NCBI GenBank assembly: GCA_031260295.1
Contig: JAIRKE010000010.1
Span: 42,334 to 106,333 of the forward strand
Direction: 5' to 3'
Length of the DNA: 64,000 nt
Source: Azonexus sp.
GTDB taxonomy: Bacteria > Pseudomonadota > Gammaproteobacteria > Burkholderiales > Rhodocyclaceae
Both the position numbers and the translations under genes were made by a program. Under the pieces are notes generated by a model. The model searched no databases and was not told the origin of the DNA. It saw only the letters and a program-made list of their open reading frames with translations. Of the stretch, positions 36,940 to 47,529 are shown in pieces (the stretch's first letter is position 1; each line of letters starts with the position of its first letter).

Positions 36940-37194
36940 TTAGGCTGCCGGCTGGGCAGCGTTCTGCTTGACCAGACGGACGACGGTCGGCGACAGTTGG
37001 GCGCCGTTCTTCTGCCAGTAGGCCAGGCGCTCGGCGGAAATACGCAGCTTTTCGGCACTGCCGGAAGCCACCGGGTTGTAGAAGCCGATCCGCTCGACGA
37101 AACGGCCGTCGCGGCGGTTGCGGGAATCGGTGACAACCAGATTGTAGAACGGGCGCTTCTTGGCGCCACCACGGGCAAGACGGATAACAACCAT
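36940..37194 (-). CDS. rpsP: 30S ribosomal protein S16
   Basis: An 84-residue protein starting [17 protein letters not shown], with the diagnostic [19 protein letters not shown] segment and [20 protein letters not shown]. Binds 16S rRNA early in assembly. First gene of the rpsP-rimM-trmD-rplS operon. Confidence 0.97.
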   Translation of the reverse strand: MVVIRLARGGAKKRPFYNLVVTDSRNRRDGRFVERIGFYNPVASGSAEKLRISAERLAYWQKNGAQLSPTVVRLVKQNAAQPAA

Positions 37195-37377
37195 GAGATG
37201 GGCTTCCTGGATGGAAAAAAGACTTGGGATTATAGCGCTTTAGCGAGGAAAAACAAGCCACTTGCCGTACTTCGATCATTCCCGGCGGAGCACGCCGCCG
37301 TTCAGCGCGCCAGCAACGCCGGCCGGCATGCAGCGTACTGGCGCAATGGCGAATTATTTGCTATTCATGCTTCTTCC

Positions 37378-38892
37378 ATGAGCACCTTACCCGAACCCTC
37401 GCCCTCCCCGGCTGCCGAAGCCAGTATCAGGCATATCCTCGAGTGGCTGGCGACGGCGCACGGTCGCAGCGGCAGCGACGATGCCGAGCAGCTCCACCGC
37501 CAGTTGCTCAAACTGCGCGACACGCCGGTACCGGTTTCCCATCGCATCAAGCTGCTCGATCTGCTGCACGGCCATGTCGAGCGCGTCGTCAAGGCCGAAC
37601 TGCCGTCTTTCCAGAAGATATCGCTGCCGGTCGCGCGCAAGATGCGCCAGCGGGTCAAGCAGGTCGTCGACCTGCTCGAACCCCTGACCCAGGATTATTT
37701 CAACTCGCTGGCCGAACTGTTCGGCCCCGCTGGCGGCAATTCGCTGCGCTCGCCCCACAACTCGCTGCTGCGCGCCATGCAGGGCATTGGCTGGCAGATC
37801 AAGATCAGTCACCTGGTCGCCGCGCCGACCGGCGTCGGCCTCTGGCAGCAATTGCATGCCGCCTTCCGTACCGCCCGCCGCTTCGACCTGGGGGCCATTC
37901 CCGGCCCGCGCGGCAGCGCCAGCATCGAGCGCGCCTACGCCGACATTCTGCTCGCCGCGACCGCGCAGCCAGCCTCTTTCTCGGCCAGCGAACTGAAATT
38001 CATCAGCGACTACATCGAGGCTAGCCCGCTCCGCGTCGAATTGTCCGAAACACCGCCGGCCGGCGCCGATGCCGTTTTCTGGGTCGATCTCGACCGGGAC
38101 TTTCCCGCCCATGCACTGATCCGCCGCCTGCCGGCGGCCGAGTCGCTACCGCTGTACTTCGCCTGCGACACCATCGCCGCCGAAGCACGGCGCCAACTTG
38201 GCGAGCTTGAGCGCGGCGCCAGCGCCGTCGACCTCAATCTGCCGGCCTTCGCCGAAACCCGGGCCGGCCACGGCGTGCTGCGGCGCCTGACCAAGCTCTG
38301 GGGCAAGCCGGCCAAGCGGCGTTTTCCGCGGCGGCGGCAATCGTATCGCGCCAACCTCTGCCTCGGCCTGGATAATCTGTGGCGGCTGATGCGGCATACC
38401 GGCAGCCCGGTCCCGCTGAGCGAATGGATGGTCACCAACGAAAGCCCGGAAGGCTATGCGCTGATGCACGTCAGCGGCGATACCGACGATCTGCGCATCG
38501 GCGACGTAGTGGCGCTGCAGGCGATCGACGAACAGGACGGCGGCAACGCGCCGCAGCGCATCTGCATCATCCGCTGGGCCATGTCGGAAAACCCGGAACA
38601 TATCGAACTGGGCCTGCAACTGATCGCTCCCCGCGCCATCGCCGCCGAAATCGCCCAGCCCTACGAACTAGACGCCGGCCGCGTGGCCGTGCTGATCCTG
38701 CCCGAGACGCCGCCTTTACGCCCGTCCGAATCGCTACTGCTGGCCCCGGGCAAGATTCAGAACGCCGGCGCGCCGCTGATTCTGCTGGTCGAAAAGGACA
38801 ATCTGCTGATCCGCGAGATCCGCACCGAAAATCTCGACGAGCAGACCAACAACATCGAACTGTTCAGCGTTGCGCCGGACCATTCAGCCTAG
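37378..38892 (+). CDS. Large cytoplasmic protein with PilZ-like C-terminal motif
   Basis: A 504-residue soluble protein starting MSTLPEPSPSPAAEAS at the ATG at 37378. The N-terminal 170 residues are helical, with no known catalytic motif visible. In the C-terminal third, RRRQSYR (about residues 317-323) and NESPEG (about 354-359), followed by GDVVALQ, match the two PilZ cyclic-di-GMP-binding motifs RxxxR and (D/N)xSxxG with the usual spacing of about 30 residues. I therefore infer a cyclic-di-GMP receptor; this rests on motif reading only. It is divergent from rpsP, and its end overlaps the YihY gene on the other strand by 29 bp. Confidence 0.75.
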   Translation: MSTLPEPSPSPAAEASIRHILEWLATAHGRSGSDDAEQLHRQLLKLRDTPVPVSHRIKLLDLLHGHVERVVKAELPSFQKISLPVARKMRQRVKQVVDLLEPLTQDYFNSLAELFGPAGGNSLRSPHNSLLRAMQGIGWQIKISHLVAAPTGVGLWQQLHAAFRTARRFDLGAIPGPRGSASIERAYADILLAATAQPASFSASELKFISDYIEASPLRVELSETPPAGADAVFWVDLDRDFPAHALIRRLPAAESLPLYFACDTIAAEARRQLGELERGASAVDLNLPAFAETRAGHGVLRRLTKLWGKPAKRRFPRRRQSYRANLCLGLDNLWRLMRHTGSPVPLSEWMVTNESPEGYALMHVSGDTDDLRIGDVVALQAIDEQDGGNAPQRICIIRWAMSENPEHIELGLQLIAPRAIAAEIAQPYELDAGRVAVLILPETPPLRPSESLLLAPGKIQNAGAPLILLVEKDNLLIREIRTENLDEQTNNIELFSVAPDHSA

Positions 38893-39697
38893 CCGCCAGC
38901 AACCCGCCGAACAGCACGATCGCCCACGACAGGTGGAGCCAGATAAGAAAGATCGGCACCGCCGCCAGGGCGCCGTAGATGCTCCGAAACATGCCCGAGG
39001 CGCTCAGGTAGAGTTCGAACAGTTTCTGCATGGCCACCACGGCCAGCGCCGCGAAGGCGCCGCCGGTCAGTGCCGCTCGCTTGGCCACCCGGGCATTGGG
39101 CACGGCATAATAGAGAAAGGCAAAAAAAAGGCCGAGCAACAGCACCGAGGTGCCTTTCGACAGTAGCAGGCGGACCCAGTCCGGCCAGTCGATGATGCCC
39201 AGCGAAATACTGACTGCCATCGAGATGGCCAAGGCGATGGCGCCAAGGATGAACGGCCAGACCGCCATCACGAAGGCATACAGACCGAGGCGAGCGGCTA
39301 ACGGACGCGGCTCGACCCGCCACAGGTGATTGAAGGTACGCTCGATGGTGTGCAGCAGCATGAAAGCGGTCAGACCGAGCAACAACAGGCCGGCCACGGT
39401 CAGTTCCTTCGCCCTGAGGGAGAAGCGGCCGATGCCACCGGCAATGGTGCTGGCGGCGCCGCTGGGCAACAGCGTTTCACGCAACAGCGGCTGCAAGCGG
39501 CCAAGGAGCAGGTCGAAATAAGGTACCGCATCGGCCACAGCCAGAATCACCGCAACCAGCGGCACCAGCGCCAGCAGCGTGGTGAAGGCCAGGGCGGCGC
39601 TGGTTTGCAGCATGTTCTCGCTGAAGAAACGGTGGACGATGCCGTCGGCCGGCGCCGACGGGCGACGGGAGCGGCGATAGCGGGAACGGGTCAGCAT
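38864..39697 (-). CDS. YihY/BrkB family inner membrane protein
   Basis: A 277-residue polytopic protein with about six membrane helices. It has the family landmarks TSAALAFTTLLALVPLVAVI near residue 33, RTFNHLWRVEPRP, and GALAAVPIFLIWLHLSWAIVLFGG near the end. The family was once called RNase BN, but that activity belongs to a different protein; the function is unknown. Start taken at the ATG at 39697. Convergent with the PilZ-like gene. Confidence 0.9.
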   Translation of the reverse strand: MLTRSRYRRSRRPSAPADGIVHRFFSENMLQTSAALAFTTLLALVPLVAVILAVADAVPYFDLLLGRLQPLLRETLLPSGAASTIAGGIGRFSLRAKELTVAGLLLLGLTAFMLLHTIERTFNHLWRVEPRPLAARLGLYAFVMAVWPFILGAIALAISMAVSISLGIIDWPDWVRLLLSKGTSVLLLGLFFAFLYYAVPNARVAKRAALTGGAFAALAVVAMQKLFELYLSASGMFRSIYGALAAVPIFLIWLHLSWAIVLFGGLLAARLNGPAQR

Positions 39698-39813
39698 GGG
39701 CCCGTATAATAGCCGACCATGCGCAACACCCATGTCTCCAACATCCCCGGCAATCCGCCAGCGGTCCATGCCGATACCCTCCTCGCCACCTTCGCCGCCA
39801 AACCGGGAGTCAT

Positions 39814-40173
39814 ATGGTGAACGCTACCCGCTGGCAGACGCTGACCAGCGCCAGCCTGATCGCCCTGATTTTCCTGTGCCTGGCGTGGGAAGGCTGGCTG
39901 GCGCCGCTACGCCCCGGCGGCTCATGGCTGACGCTGAAGGCCGCCGTGCTGTTGCTGCCGCTGTTCGGCGTACTGCGCGGCAAGCGCTACACCTACAAGT
40001 GGCTGTCGCTGCTGATCCAGTTCTACCTGCTCGAAGGCTTGACCCGCGCCACCAGCGACCGTGGCCTGGCGCAATGGCTGGCGGTCGGCGAAACGCTGCT
40101 GGCGATGACGGTCTTCGTCGCGGCCATCCTCTACGTCCGCAGCACACGACCCCAAACCACCGGGAAAAACTGA
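39814..40173 (+). CDS. DUF2069 membrane protein
   Basis: A 119-residue inner membrane protein with four hydrophobic segments. The segment LFGVLRGKRYTYKWLSLLIQFYLLEGLTRA is typical of DUF2069. Function unknown. Between it and the divergent YihY gene is a TATAAT at about 39705-39710, a likely -10 element. Confidence 0.85.
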   Translation: MVNATRWQTLTSASLIALIFLCLAWEGWLAPLRPGGSWLTLKAAVLLLPLFGVLRGKRYTYKWLSLLIQFYLLEGLTRATSDRGLAQWLAVGETLLAMTVFVAAILYVRSTRPQTTGKN

Positions 40174-40244
40174 GACTGCTTTCCGGAAAACGACCCGGTG
40201 GCACTCACACTAACCTGGCTGATGGGAGCTTGCGCAGAAGTTCC

Positions 40245-40916
40245 ATGACAGAGATAGATACTTTATTTAAAAACCGAAAAATAAGGATCGGACAACTTCT
40301 TCCTTTTGGATTTTCTGAAAGCGGGGATGTTTATATCTATTCCACCAGCTTGGTTGACGGTCAATTTGAAATGGTAGTGACTGTCACGAAAAAAGGAAAA
40401 GTATCGGCCGAGGTAATCGACAGCTTTTCAAAGGAACACTATGTGCTTCATCGTGTTCCCGATGCCACGGGCGCATTTGTCGGGAAAGTTCGGGAAGAAT
40501 ACGAGGGCGTACTCGCCACGGTTGCCGATGCCTGCTTCGAACCTGATGTATTCAAGAGCGAAGGTGCAAGGCAGGTTATTCAGTATGTCCGAGAAAAATA
40601 CCGAGACGAACTTCAATTTCTGTGGAAGCGCTTTCCCAACAACGCAATCTTCCGGCGCCAAGACAATGCAAAATGGTACGCAGCATTATTGATCTTGCAA
40701 AAGCAGAAATTGGGATTGGACGAAGAGGGTACGGTCGATATTATTGATTTGCGAATCAGACCGGAAGAAATAGGCGACTTGGTGGATGGAAAGAAATATT
40801 TACCTGGGTATCACATGAACAAAAAGCACTGGTTTACGATGTGTCTTGACGGTTCCGTTCCCATAGAAGAAATTTTCCGCCGGATCGATGCGAGCTTCGC
40901 GCTTGCGACAAAGTGA
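40245..40916 (+). CDS. MmcQ/YjbR family protein with N-terminal extension
   Basis: A 223-residue protein. The C-terminal 110 residues match MmcQ/YjbR (CyaY-like fold, DNA-binding in some members): LRIRPEEIGDLVDGKKYLPGYHMNKKHWFTMCLDGSVPIEEIFRRID. The N-terminal half (residues 1-110) has FGFSESGDVYIYSTSLVDGQFEMVVTVTKKGKVS and is longer than in ordinary YjbR. The gene is clearly more AT-rich than everything around it, including many A/T third positions, which points to recent acquisition. Start at the ATG at 40245. Confidence 0.82.
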   Translation: MTEIDTLFKNRKIRIGQLLPFGFSESGDVYIYSTSLVDGQFEMVVTVTKKGKVSAEVIDSFSKEHYVLHRVPDATGAFVGKVREEYEGVLATVADACFEPDVFKSEGARQVIQYVREKYRDELQFLWKRFPNNAIFRRQDNAKWYAALLILQKQKLGLDEEGTVDIIDLRIRPEEIGDLVDGKKYLPGYHMNKKHWFTMCLDGSVPIEEIFRRIDASFALATK

Positions 40917-41077
40917 AAGCCACCGTTGGGCTGTTTGGGGGTAGCCGGGATTTTCCGGTGGACAGTAGGGGTGGCAGGGCTAGAACAATCCTCAGCTAGC
41001 CCGCGTGGACTGGGCTGGAGCGCAATGCACCAAGCCCGCAGTCCTGAAACGGCCTTCCAGAGAACAACCTACCCCAC

Positions 41078-42622
41078 TCAGATGTCGCCTTGGGCGCGCA
41101 CCTTGTCCAGCGACGAATGCAGCTTGTTTAGCGCATTCAGGTAGGAACGCGCTGAGGCGATAACGATATCGGTATCGGCGCCGTTGCCGTTGACGATGCG
41201 CTCGCCTTTGGCCAGCCGCGTCGTTACCTCGCCCTGGGCATCGGTACCGGTGGTGATGGCATTAACCGAATAGAGCAGCAGTTCGGCACCACTGCCGGCA
41301 ATGCTTTCGATGGCCTTGAAAGTGGCATCGACCGGCCCGCCACCACCGGCCTGCGCTTTGTGCTCGACGCCGCCAACGTTGAGGATGACGGTGGCCAGCG
41401 GCATTTCGCCGGTCTCGGAGCAGACGTGCGAATAGACCAACTTGTAGTGCTCCTGCTCCGGCGTCGCGAGTTCATCGGAAACCAGCGCGTGCAGATCCTC
41501 GTCGAAGATTTCGTGCTTCTTGTCGGCCAGTTCCTTGAAGCGGGCAAAGGCGGCATTCAGCGCCTCGTCGCTGGCCAATTCGATGCCTAGCTCGGCCAGG
41601 CGGGTCTTGAAGGCGTTGCGCCCGGAATGCTTGCCGAGCACCAGTTTGTTCTGCGCCCAGCCGACATCCTGGGCGCGCATGATCTCGTAGGTCTCGCGGT
41701 GCTTGAGCACGCCATCCTGGTGAATACCGGACTCGTGGGCAAAGGCATTGGCGCCGACCACGGCCTTGTTCGGCTGCACCGGGTAGCCGGTGATCTGCGA
41801 CACCAGCTTGGAGGCCGGCACGATCTGTGTCGTGTCGATGCGCGTCTCGACCGGGAAGATGTCCGCCCGCGTGCGCACGGCCATGACGATTTCCTCCAAC
41901 GCCGCGTTGCCGGCCCGCTCGCCGAGGCCGTTGATGGTGCATTCGACTTGGCGGGCACCGGCCAACACGGCAGCCAGCGAGTTGGAGACGGCCAAGCCGA
42001 GGTCGTTATGGCAATGCACCGACCACACCACTTTGTCCGAATTGGGTACGCGCTCGATCAACCGACGAATGGTCTCGGCATATTGAAAAGGGATGGCGTA
42101 ACCGACCGTGTCCGGCACGTTGATGGTCCTGGCCCCGGCCTTGATCACCGCCTCGAAGACGCGGCACAGGAAATCGATGTCGGAACGCCCCGCGTCCTCG
42201 GCTGAAAACTCGACATCGTCAGTGTATTGCCGCGCCCAACCGACCGCCTTGACCGCCTGCTCGACGACCTGGTCGGGCGTCATGCGCAGCTTCTTCTCCA
42301 TGTGAATGGGCGAGGTGGCGATGAAGGTGTGGATGCGGCCGGATGCCGCCGATTTGATGGCTTCGCCGGAACGCCGGATGTCGGTCTCGTTGGCGCGCGA
42401 AAGCGAGCAGACGGTTGATTCGCGGACGGTTTGGGCGATGGCCTGGATGGCTTCGAAATCACCCGGCGAGGCAGCGGCAAAGCCGGCCTCAATGACATCG
42501 ACGCGCATTTTCTCCAGTTGCCGGGCGACGCGGATCTTCTCTTCCTTGGTCATCGAAGCGCCGGGGCTCTGTTCGCCGTCGCGCAGGGTGGTATCGAAAA
42601 TGACGAGATGTTGCTTGTTCAT
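41078..42622 (-). CDS. leuA: 2-isopropylmalate synthase
   Basis: A 514-residue enzyme making the first leucine-specific intermediate from 2-ketoisovalerate and acetyl-CoA. The catalytic segment [17 protein letters not shown] is at the N-terminus; the metal HxH is in [13 protein letters not shown]; the C-terminal regulatory domain (leucine feedback) includes [22 protein letters not shown]. Start at the ATG at 42622; the longer frame to 42763 has no family match. Follows pssA by 16 bp, and the group continues the ilv genes. Confidence 0.97.
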   Translation of the reverse strand: MNKQHLVIFDTTLRDGEQSPGASMTKEEKIRVARQLEKMRVDVIEAGFAAASPGDFEAIQAIAQTVRESTVCSLSRANETDIRRSGEAIKSAASGRIHTFIATSPIHMEKKLRMTPDQVVEQAVKAVGWARQYTDDVEFSAEDAGRSDIDFLCRVFEAVIKAGARTINVPDTVGYAIPFQYAETIRRLIERVPNSDKVVWSVHCHNDLGLAVSNSLAAVLAGARQVECTINGLGERAGNAALEEIVMAVRTRADIFPVETRIDTTQIVPASKLVSQITGYPVQPNKAVVGANAFAHESGIHQDGVLKHRETYEIMRAQDVGWAQNKLVLGKHSGRNAFKTRLAELGIELASDEALNAAFARFKELADKKHEIFDEDLHALVSDELATPEQEHYKLVYSHVCSETGEMPLATVILNVGGVEHKAQAGGGGPVDATFKAIESIAGSGAELLLYSVNAITTGTDAQGEVTTRLAKGERIVNGNGADTDIVIASARSYLNALNKLHSSLDKVRAQGDI

Positions 42623-42638
42623 GGGATGCTCCGGGAAT

Positions 42639-43403
42639 TCACGCGATTTTGTCCGCACTCTTGCGCCTGGCCAGACCGACGGCCGCCACCGCGTAGCCGG
42701 ACAGAGCATAGACAACGAAAAAGGCGAACAGGGCGATTTCCGGGCTGTAGGCGACCAGCGCAAAACCGAGGGCGATGGCGGCGATGGCGAAAAAGGGCAC
42801 GCTCTTCTTCAAGTTCACGTCCTTGAAGCTGTAGTAACGGATGTTGGAAATCATCGTCACACCGGCAAAGATGGTCAGCCCACAGGCCAGCCAGCGGACG
42901 TCGTAGCCAGGCACCTCGGCCAGGATCATGACCCAGACCAGGCCGGCCACCAGCGCCGCGGCAGCGGGCGACGGCAGCCCCTGGAAGAAGCGCTTGTCGA
43001 TGACTTCTAGCGTCGTATTGAAGCGCGCCAGGCGCAACGCGGCCCCAGCGCAGTAGACGAAAGCGGCGATCCAGCCCAACCGGCCGAGATCGCGCAAGGC
43101 CCATTCGTACATCACCAGGGCCGGCGCGGCGCCAAAGCTGACCATGTCGGACAGCGAATCGTACTCGGCGCCGAAGGCCGACTGGGTGTTGGTCAGACGC
43201 GCCACCCGGCCGTCCAGCCCATCGAGCACCATGGCGATGAAAATGGCCATCGCCGCCCGCTCGAAATCGCCCTGCATCGCCTGAACAATGGCGAAGAAAC
43301 CGGCGAACAGGGCCGCCGTGGTAAACAGGTTGGGCAAAACGTAAATGCCGCGCCGCTTGAGTTCAGGGTTAAACAAGGTCTTACGGGGCTTGAGTTCGGT
43401 CAT
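42639..43403 (-). CDS. pssA: CDP-diacylglycerol-serine O-phosphatidyltransferase
   Basis: A 254-residue membrane enzyme that makes phosphatidylserine, precursor of phosphatidylethanolamine. The CDP-alcohol phosphotransferase motif is [10 protein letters not shown] followed by [10 protein letters not shown]. Seven or eight hydrophobic segments are visible. It is the Gram-positive-like type II enzyme also common in betaproteobacteria. The [16 protein letters not shown] start is typical. It lies between leuA and ilvC, an order seen in related genomes. Confidence 0.95.
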   Translation of the reverse strand: MTELKPRKTLFNPELKRRGIYVLPNLFTTAALFAGFFAIVQAMQGDFERAAMAIFIAMVLDGLDGRVARLTNTQSAFGAEYDSLSDMVSFGAAPALVMYEWALRDLGRLGWIAAFVYCAGAALRLARFNTTLEVIDKRFFQGLPSPAAAALVAGLVWVMILAEVPGYDVRWLACGLTIFAGVTMISNIRYYSFKDVNLKKSVPFFAIAAIALGFALVAYSPEIALFAFFVVYALSGYAVAAVGLARRKSADKIA

Positions 43404-43468
43404 GGGAGATGGCGATCATCCAGAACTGCGAAAGGATACACCTTGGCAGATATAGCCCGAAAAACAAA

Positions 43469-43496
43469 TGGGCGGTGCAGATTCCTGCACCGCCCA
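43469..43496 (-). terminator. Rho-independent terminator after ilvC
   Basis: A 12 bp perfect stem (43469-43480 with 43485-43496) and 4-base loop. On the minus strand it is followed by TTTGTTTTT. It lies about 90 bp after the ilvC stop codon and would separate the ilv genes from pssA-leuA. Confidence 0.88.
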
Positions 43497-43584
43497 AAGC
43501 GAAGACGAGGCTAGGCGTGAGCGCGCAGACAGTACTTTAGTACGATAAGCGCGAACAACGACGCATCGTCGAGCCGGTAAGCAC

Positions 43585-44625
<1,041 letters not shown>

Positions 44626-45117
44626 TTAGACTTTGAGAATACGGTCGCCGCGGCCAACGCCGCAAACGCCGGTACGAACCGTTTCGAGAATCAGGCCGCC
44701 ATCGAGCGCGGCGATGAAGGAATCGAGTTTGGAACTGGCACCGGTCAACTCGATGACATAGGTCGTCTCGGTGACGTCGATGATGCGGCCACGAAAAATG
44801 TCGGCCATCCGCTTCATCTCATCGCGGTCCTTGCCGGTGGCGCGAACCTTGATCAGCATCAGTTCGCGCTCGACGTGGGGCGCCTCGGAGAGATCGACCA
44901 CCTTGACCACATCAACCAGCTTGTTGAGCTGCTTGGTGATCTGTTCGAGCACGTCGTCCGAGCCCCAGGTCAGGATGGTCATCCGGGACAGCGAGGGATC
45001 TTCCGTCGGTGCCACGGTCAGCGATTCAATGTTGTAGCCGCGGGCGGAGAACAGCCCGGCGACGCGGGACAGCGCGCCCGATTCGTTTTCGATCAGGATG
45101 GAAATGATGTGTCGCAT
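44626..45117 (-). CDS. ilvN: Acetolactate synthase small (regulatory) subunit
   Basis: A 163-residue regulatory subunit with an N-terminal ACT domain (HIISILIENESGALSRVAGLFSARGYNIESL), which binds valine for feedback inhibition, and a C-terminal ACT-like domain. The symbol ilvH would be equally suitable. It follows the large subunit by 18 bp. Confidence 0.96.
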   Translation of the reverse strand: MRHIISILIENESGALSRVAGLFSARGYNIESLTVAPTEDPSLSRMTILTWGSDDVLEQITKQLNKLVDVVKVVDLSEAPHVERELMLIKVRATGKDRDEMKRMADIFRGRIIDVTETTYVIELTGASSKLDSFIAALDGGLILETVRTGVCGVGRGDRILKV

Positions 45118-45135
45118 AGTGTATTCCTCCCCCGC

Positions 45136-46836
45136 TTACAGTTCTTCGGCGAGGATCATTTCGGTCAGGCCCTTGCCGGCGGCGACCATCGGGAAAACGT
45201 TGGCGGTCGGATCGATGATGAAATCCATGAATACCAGATCGTCCTTGTGCTCGGTGAAGGCTTTGCGCAACGCCGGCTCGACATCCTCCGGCTTCTCGAT
45301 GCGCATGCCGACATGGCCGTAGGCTTCGGCCAGCTTGACGAAATCGGGCAGCGAGGTGACGTAGGACTGGGAATAGCGCTTCGAATAGAACATCTCCTGC
45401 CACTGGCGGACCATGCCCAGCATGCCGTTGTTGAGGTTGATGATCTTGATCGGGAAGCCGTACTGTTTGCAGGTGGACATTTCCTGGATGCACATCTGGA
45501 TCGAACCTTCGCCGGTGATACAGGCGACCTGCGCCTCCGGGTTGGCCATCAGCACCCCCATGCCGTACGGCAAACCGACGCCCATGGTGCCCAGGCCGCC
45601 GGAATTGATCCAGCGGCGCGGCTTGTCGAACTTGTAGTATTGCGCGGCGAACATCTGATGCTGGCCAACGTCGGAGGTGACGAAAGCGTCGCCGCCGGTG
45701 ACTTCGTACAGCTTTTCGACGACGAACTGCGGCATGATGCGCTCGCTCTGGCGATAGGCCAGCGACTTGCGGCCACGCCATTCGTCGATCTGCTTCCACC
45801 AGTCGGCCACTTCCGGATCGGTCTTGCAGCCGCCATCCATCAGCTTGAGCATTTCGTCGAGCACATCGGCAACGTTGCCGACGATCGGCACGTCGACCCG
45901 GACACGCTTGGAGATCGAGGAGGGATCGATGTCGATGTGGATGATGCGCCGCTTCTCCTCGCCGAAATGCTCGGGATTGCCGATCACACGGTCGTCGAAA
46001 CGAGCACCGATGGCCAGAACCACGTCGGCGTAATGCATCGCGTTGTTGGCTTCAAACGTGCCATGCATGCCGAGCATGCCGACGAACTGGCGGTCGGTGG
46101 CCGGATAGCCGCCCAGACCCATCAGCGTGCTGGTGACCGGAAAGCCGAGTTGGCGGGCAAGCCGGGTCAGCTTTCCTGAAGCCTCCGACAGGATCACGCC
46201 ACCACCGCTGTAGATGATCGGCCGCTTGGCTTCCTGCAGCACCTGTACGGCTTTCTTGATCTGGCCGAGATGCCCCTTGACCACCGGATTGTAGGAACGC
46301 ATCTGGATCGACTTTGGATAGTCGAACTCGGCCATCTGGGCGGTGACGTCCTTGGGGATATCGACGACGACCGGCCCGGGACGACCGGTGGCGGCTATGT
46401 GGAAAGCCTTCTTGATGGTGACGGCCAAGTCCTTGACGTCCTTGACCAGGAAATTGTGCTTGACACAGGGCCGGGTGATACCGACGGCATCGCACTCCTG
46501 GAAGGCATCCTGGCCGATGTATTGGGTCGGCACCTGACCACAGAGCACGACCATCGGAATGGAATCCATGTAGGCGGTGGCAATGCCGGTAATCGTGTTG
46601 GTCACGCCGGGACCGGAAGTCACCAGCGCCACGCCGACTTTCTGCGACGAGCGCGAATAGGCGTCGGCGGCATGAACCGCAGCCTGCTCGTGGCGGACCA
46701 GAATGTGCTTGACCTCGTCCTGCTTGAACAGTGCGTCATAAATGTGCAGAACGGACCCACCGGGGTAGCCGAAAACACAATCGACCTTTTCTTCCTGCAG
46801 GCACCTGATTACAATTTCTGCACCGCTGATCATCAT
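45136..46836 (-). CDS. ilvB: Acetolactate synthase large (catalytic) subunit
   Basis: A 566-residue thiamine diphosphate/FAD enzyme. It has the N-terminal VFGYPGGSVLHIYDAL, the catalytic glutamate in VRHEQAAVHAADAY, and ThDP binding in CITGEGSIQMCIQEM...NLNNGMLGMVRQWQ. The canonical GDG of that motif is GEG here. Start taken at the ATG at 46836; a TTG at 46848 would add four residues. First of ilvB-ilvN-ilvC. It is divergent from the sigma factor gene with only about 80 bp between, where the promoters must lie. Confidence 0.96.
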   Translation of the reverse strand: MMISGAEIVIRCLQEEKVDCVFGYPGGSVLHIYDALFKQDEVKHILVRHEQAAVHAADAYSRSSQKVGVALVTSGPGVTNTITGIATAYMDSIPMVVLCGQVPTQYIGQDAFQECDAVGITRPCVKHNFLVKDVKDLAVTIKKAFHIAATGRPGPVVVDIPKDVTAQMAEFDYPKSIQMRSYNPVVKGHLGQIKKAVQVLQEAKRPIIYSGGGVILSEASGKLTRLARQLGFPVTSTLMGLGGYPATDRQFVGMLGMHGTFEANNAMHYADVVLAIGARFDDRVIGNPEHFGEEKRRIIHIDIDPSSISKRVRVDVPIVGNVADVLDEMLKLMDGGCKTDPEVADWWKQIDEWRGRKSLAYRQSERIMPQFVVEKLYEVTGGDAFVTSDVGQHQMFAAQYYKFDKPRRWINSGGLGTMGVGLPYGMGVLMANPEAQVACITGEGSIQMCIQEMSTCKQYGFPIKIINLNNGMLGMVRQWQEMFYSKRYSQSYVTSLPDFVKLAEAYGHVGMRIEKPEDVEPALRKAFTEHKDDLVFMDFIIDPTANVFPMVAAGKGLTEMILAEEL

Positions 46837-46917
46837 TCTCGAGCCCAAAAAAGCTGTTGCTTAAAGGGTGCAACCTTAATCGAGCGCCGATTTTCGGTCA
46901 AGATTCCCGGTCAAGGT

Positions 46918-47529
46918 TTGCCGGCACAACCCCAGCCCACCCGGCTTTCACTGGACGAGATTTTTCTGGCTTCACCCCGACAACTTTCCAGCTTTCTCGA
47001 ATCGGTCGAACGGCGCGCCTTCAAGCAGGCCATGTTCGCTGTCCACGAGGAGGAGACCGCCCTCGACATCGTCCAGGATGCGATGCTGAAGCTGGCCGAA
47101 AAATACGGCGACCGGCCGGAGGAGGAGTTTCCGATGCTCTTCCAGCGCATTCTGCAAAACACCATCCGCGACTTTTACCGACGCAGCAAGGTGCGTTCGA
47201 TGTGGACCACCCTGCTCTCAGCCTTCTCCTCCGATGACGACGAAGACCATGATCCGCTCGAAACCCTGACCGTCGACGGCGACAAAGGTGGTCCAAAAAC
47301 GCCGGAAAGCACGCTACTGCAGGCGCAAACCCTGAATCTCATCGACCAGGAAATAAAAAAATTGCCGACGCGTCAACGTGAAGCCTTCCTCATGCGTTAC
47401 TGGGAAGAGTTGGACGTCGCCGAAACCGCAACCGCGATGGGCTGTTCGGAAGGCAGCGTCAAGACCCATTGCTCCCGCGCCACGCACACGCTGGCCGTCG
47501 CGCTATCGGCCAAAGGTATCAAGCTATGA
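46918..47529 (+). CDS. RNA polymerase sigma factor (sigma-70 family, ECF-like)
   Basis: About 203 residues. Region 2 includes RRAFKQAMFAVHEEETALDIVQDAMLKLAEKYGDR and FPMLFQRILQNTIRDFYRRSKVR; region 4 has LPTRQREAFLMRYWEELDVAETATAMGCSEGSVKTHCSRATHTL, a helix-turn-helix. An acidic linker of about 50 residues joins them. No ATG or GTG precedes region 2 at a sensible place; I use the TTG at 46918, so the start is uncertain. Its stop overlaps the DUF3619 start (ATGA), and the four-gene set to 48852 is tightly coupled. Confidence 0.88.
   Translation: MPAQPQPTRLSLDEIFLASPRQLSSFLESVERRAFKQAMFAVHEEETALDIVQDAMLKLAEKYGDRPEEEFPMLFQRILQNTIRDFYRRSKVRSMWTTLLSAFSSDDDEDHDPLETLTVDGDKGGPKTPESTLLQAQTLNLIDQEIKKLPTRQREAFLMRYWEELDVAETATAMGCSEGSVKTHCSRATHTLAVALSAKGIKL

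Noticed and set aside
36133-37377. N-terminal extension of the PilZ-like gene to 919 codons
   Set aside because: The extension runs antisense through trmD, rimM and rpsP; the family-like part begins at the ATG at 37378.
39719-39820. 33-codon frame starting MRNTHVSNIPGNPPAV just after a TATAAT
   Set aside because: Too short, no ribosome binding site, no family; may be the leader region of DUF2069 or a remnant.
40977-41002. Inverted repeat GGGCTAG/CTAGCCC between the YjbR-like gene and leuA
   Set aside because: Only 7 bp arms, a 12-base loop and no T run; too weak to call a terminator.
46270-46917. Upstream extension of the sigma factor frame
   Set aside because: It is antisense to ilvB; sigma region 2 begins only after about 46960.
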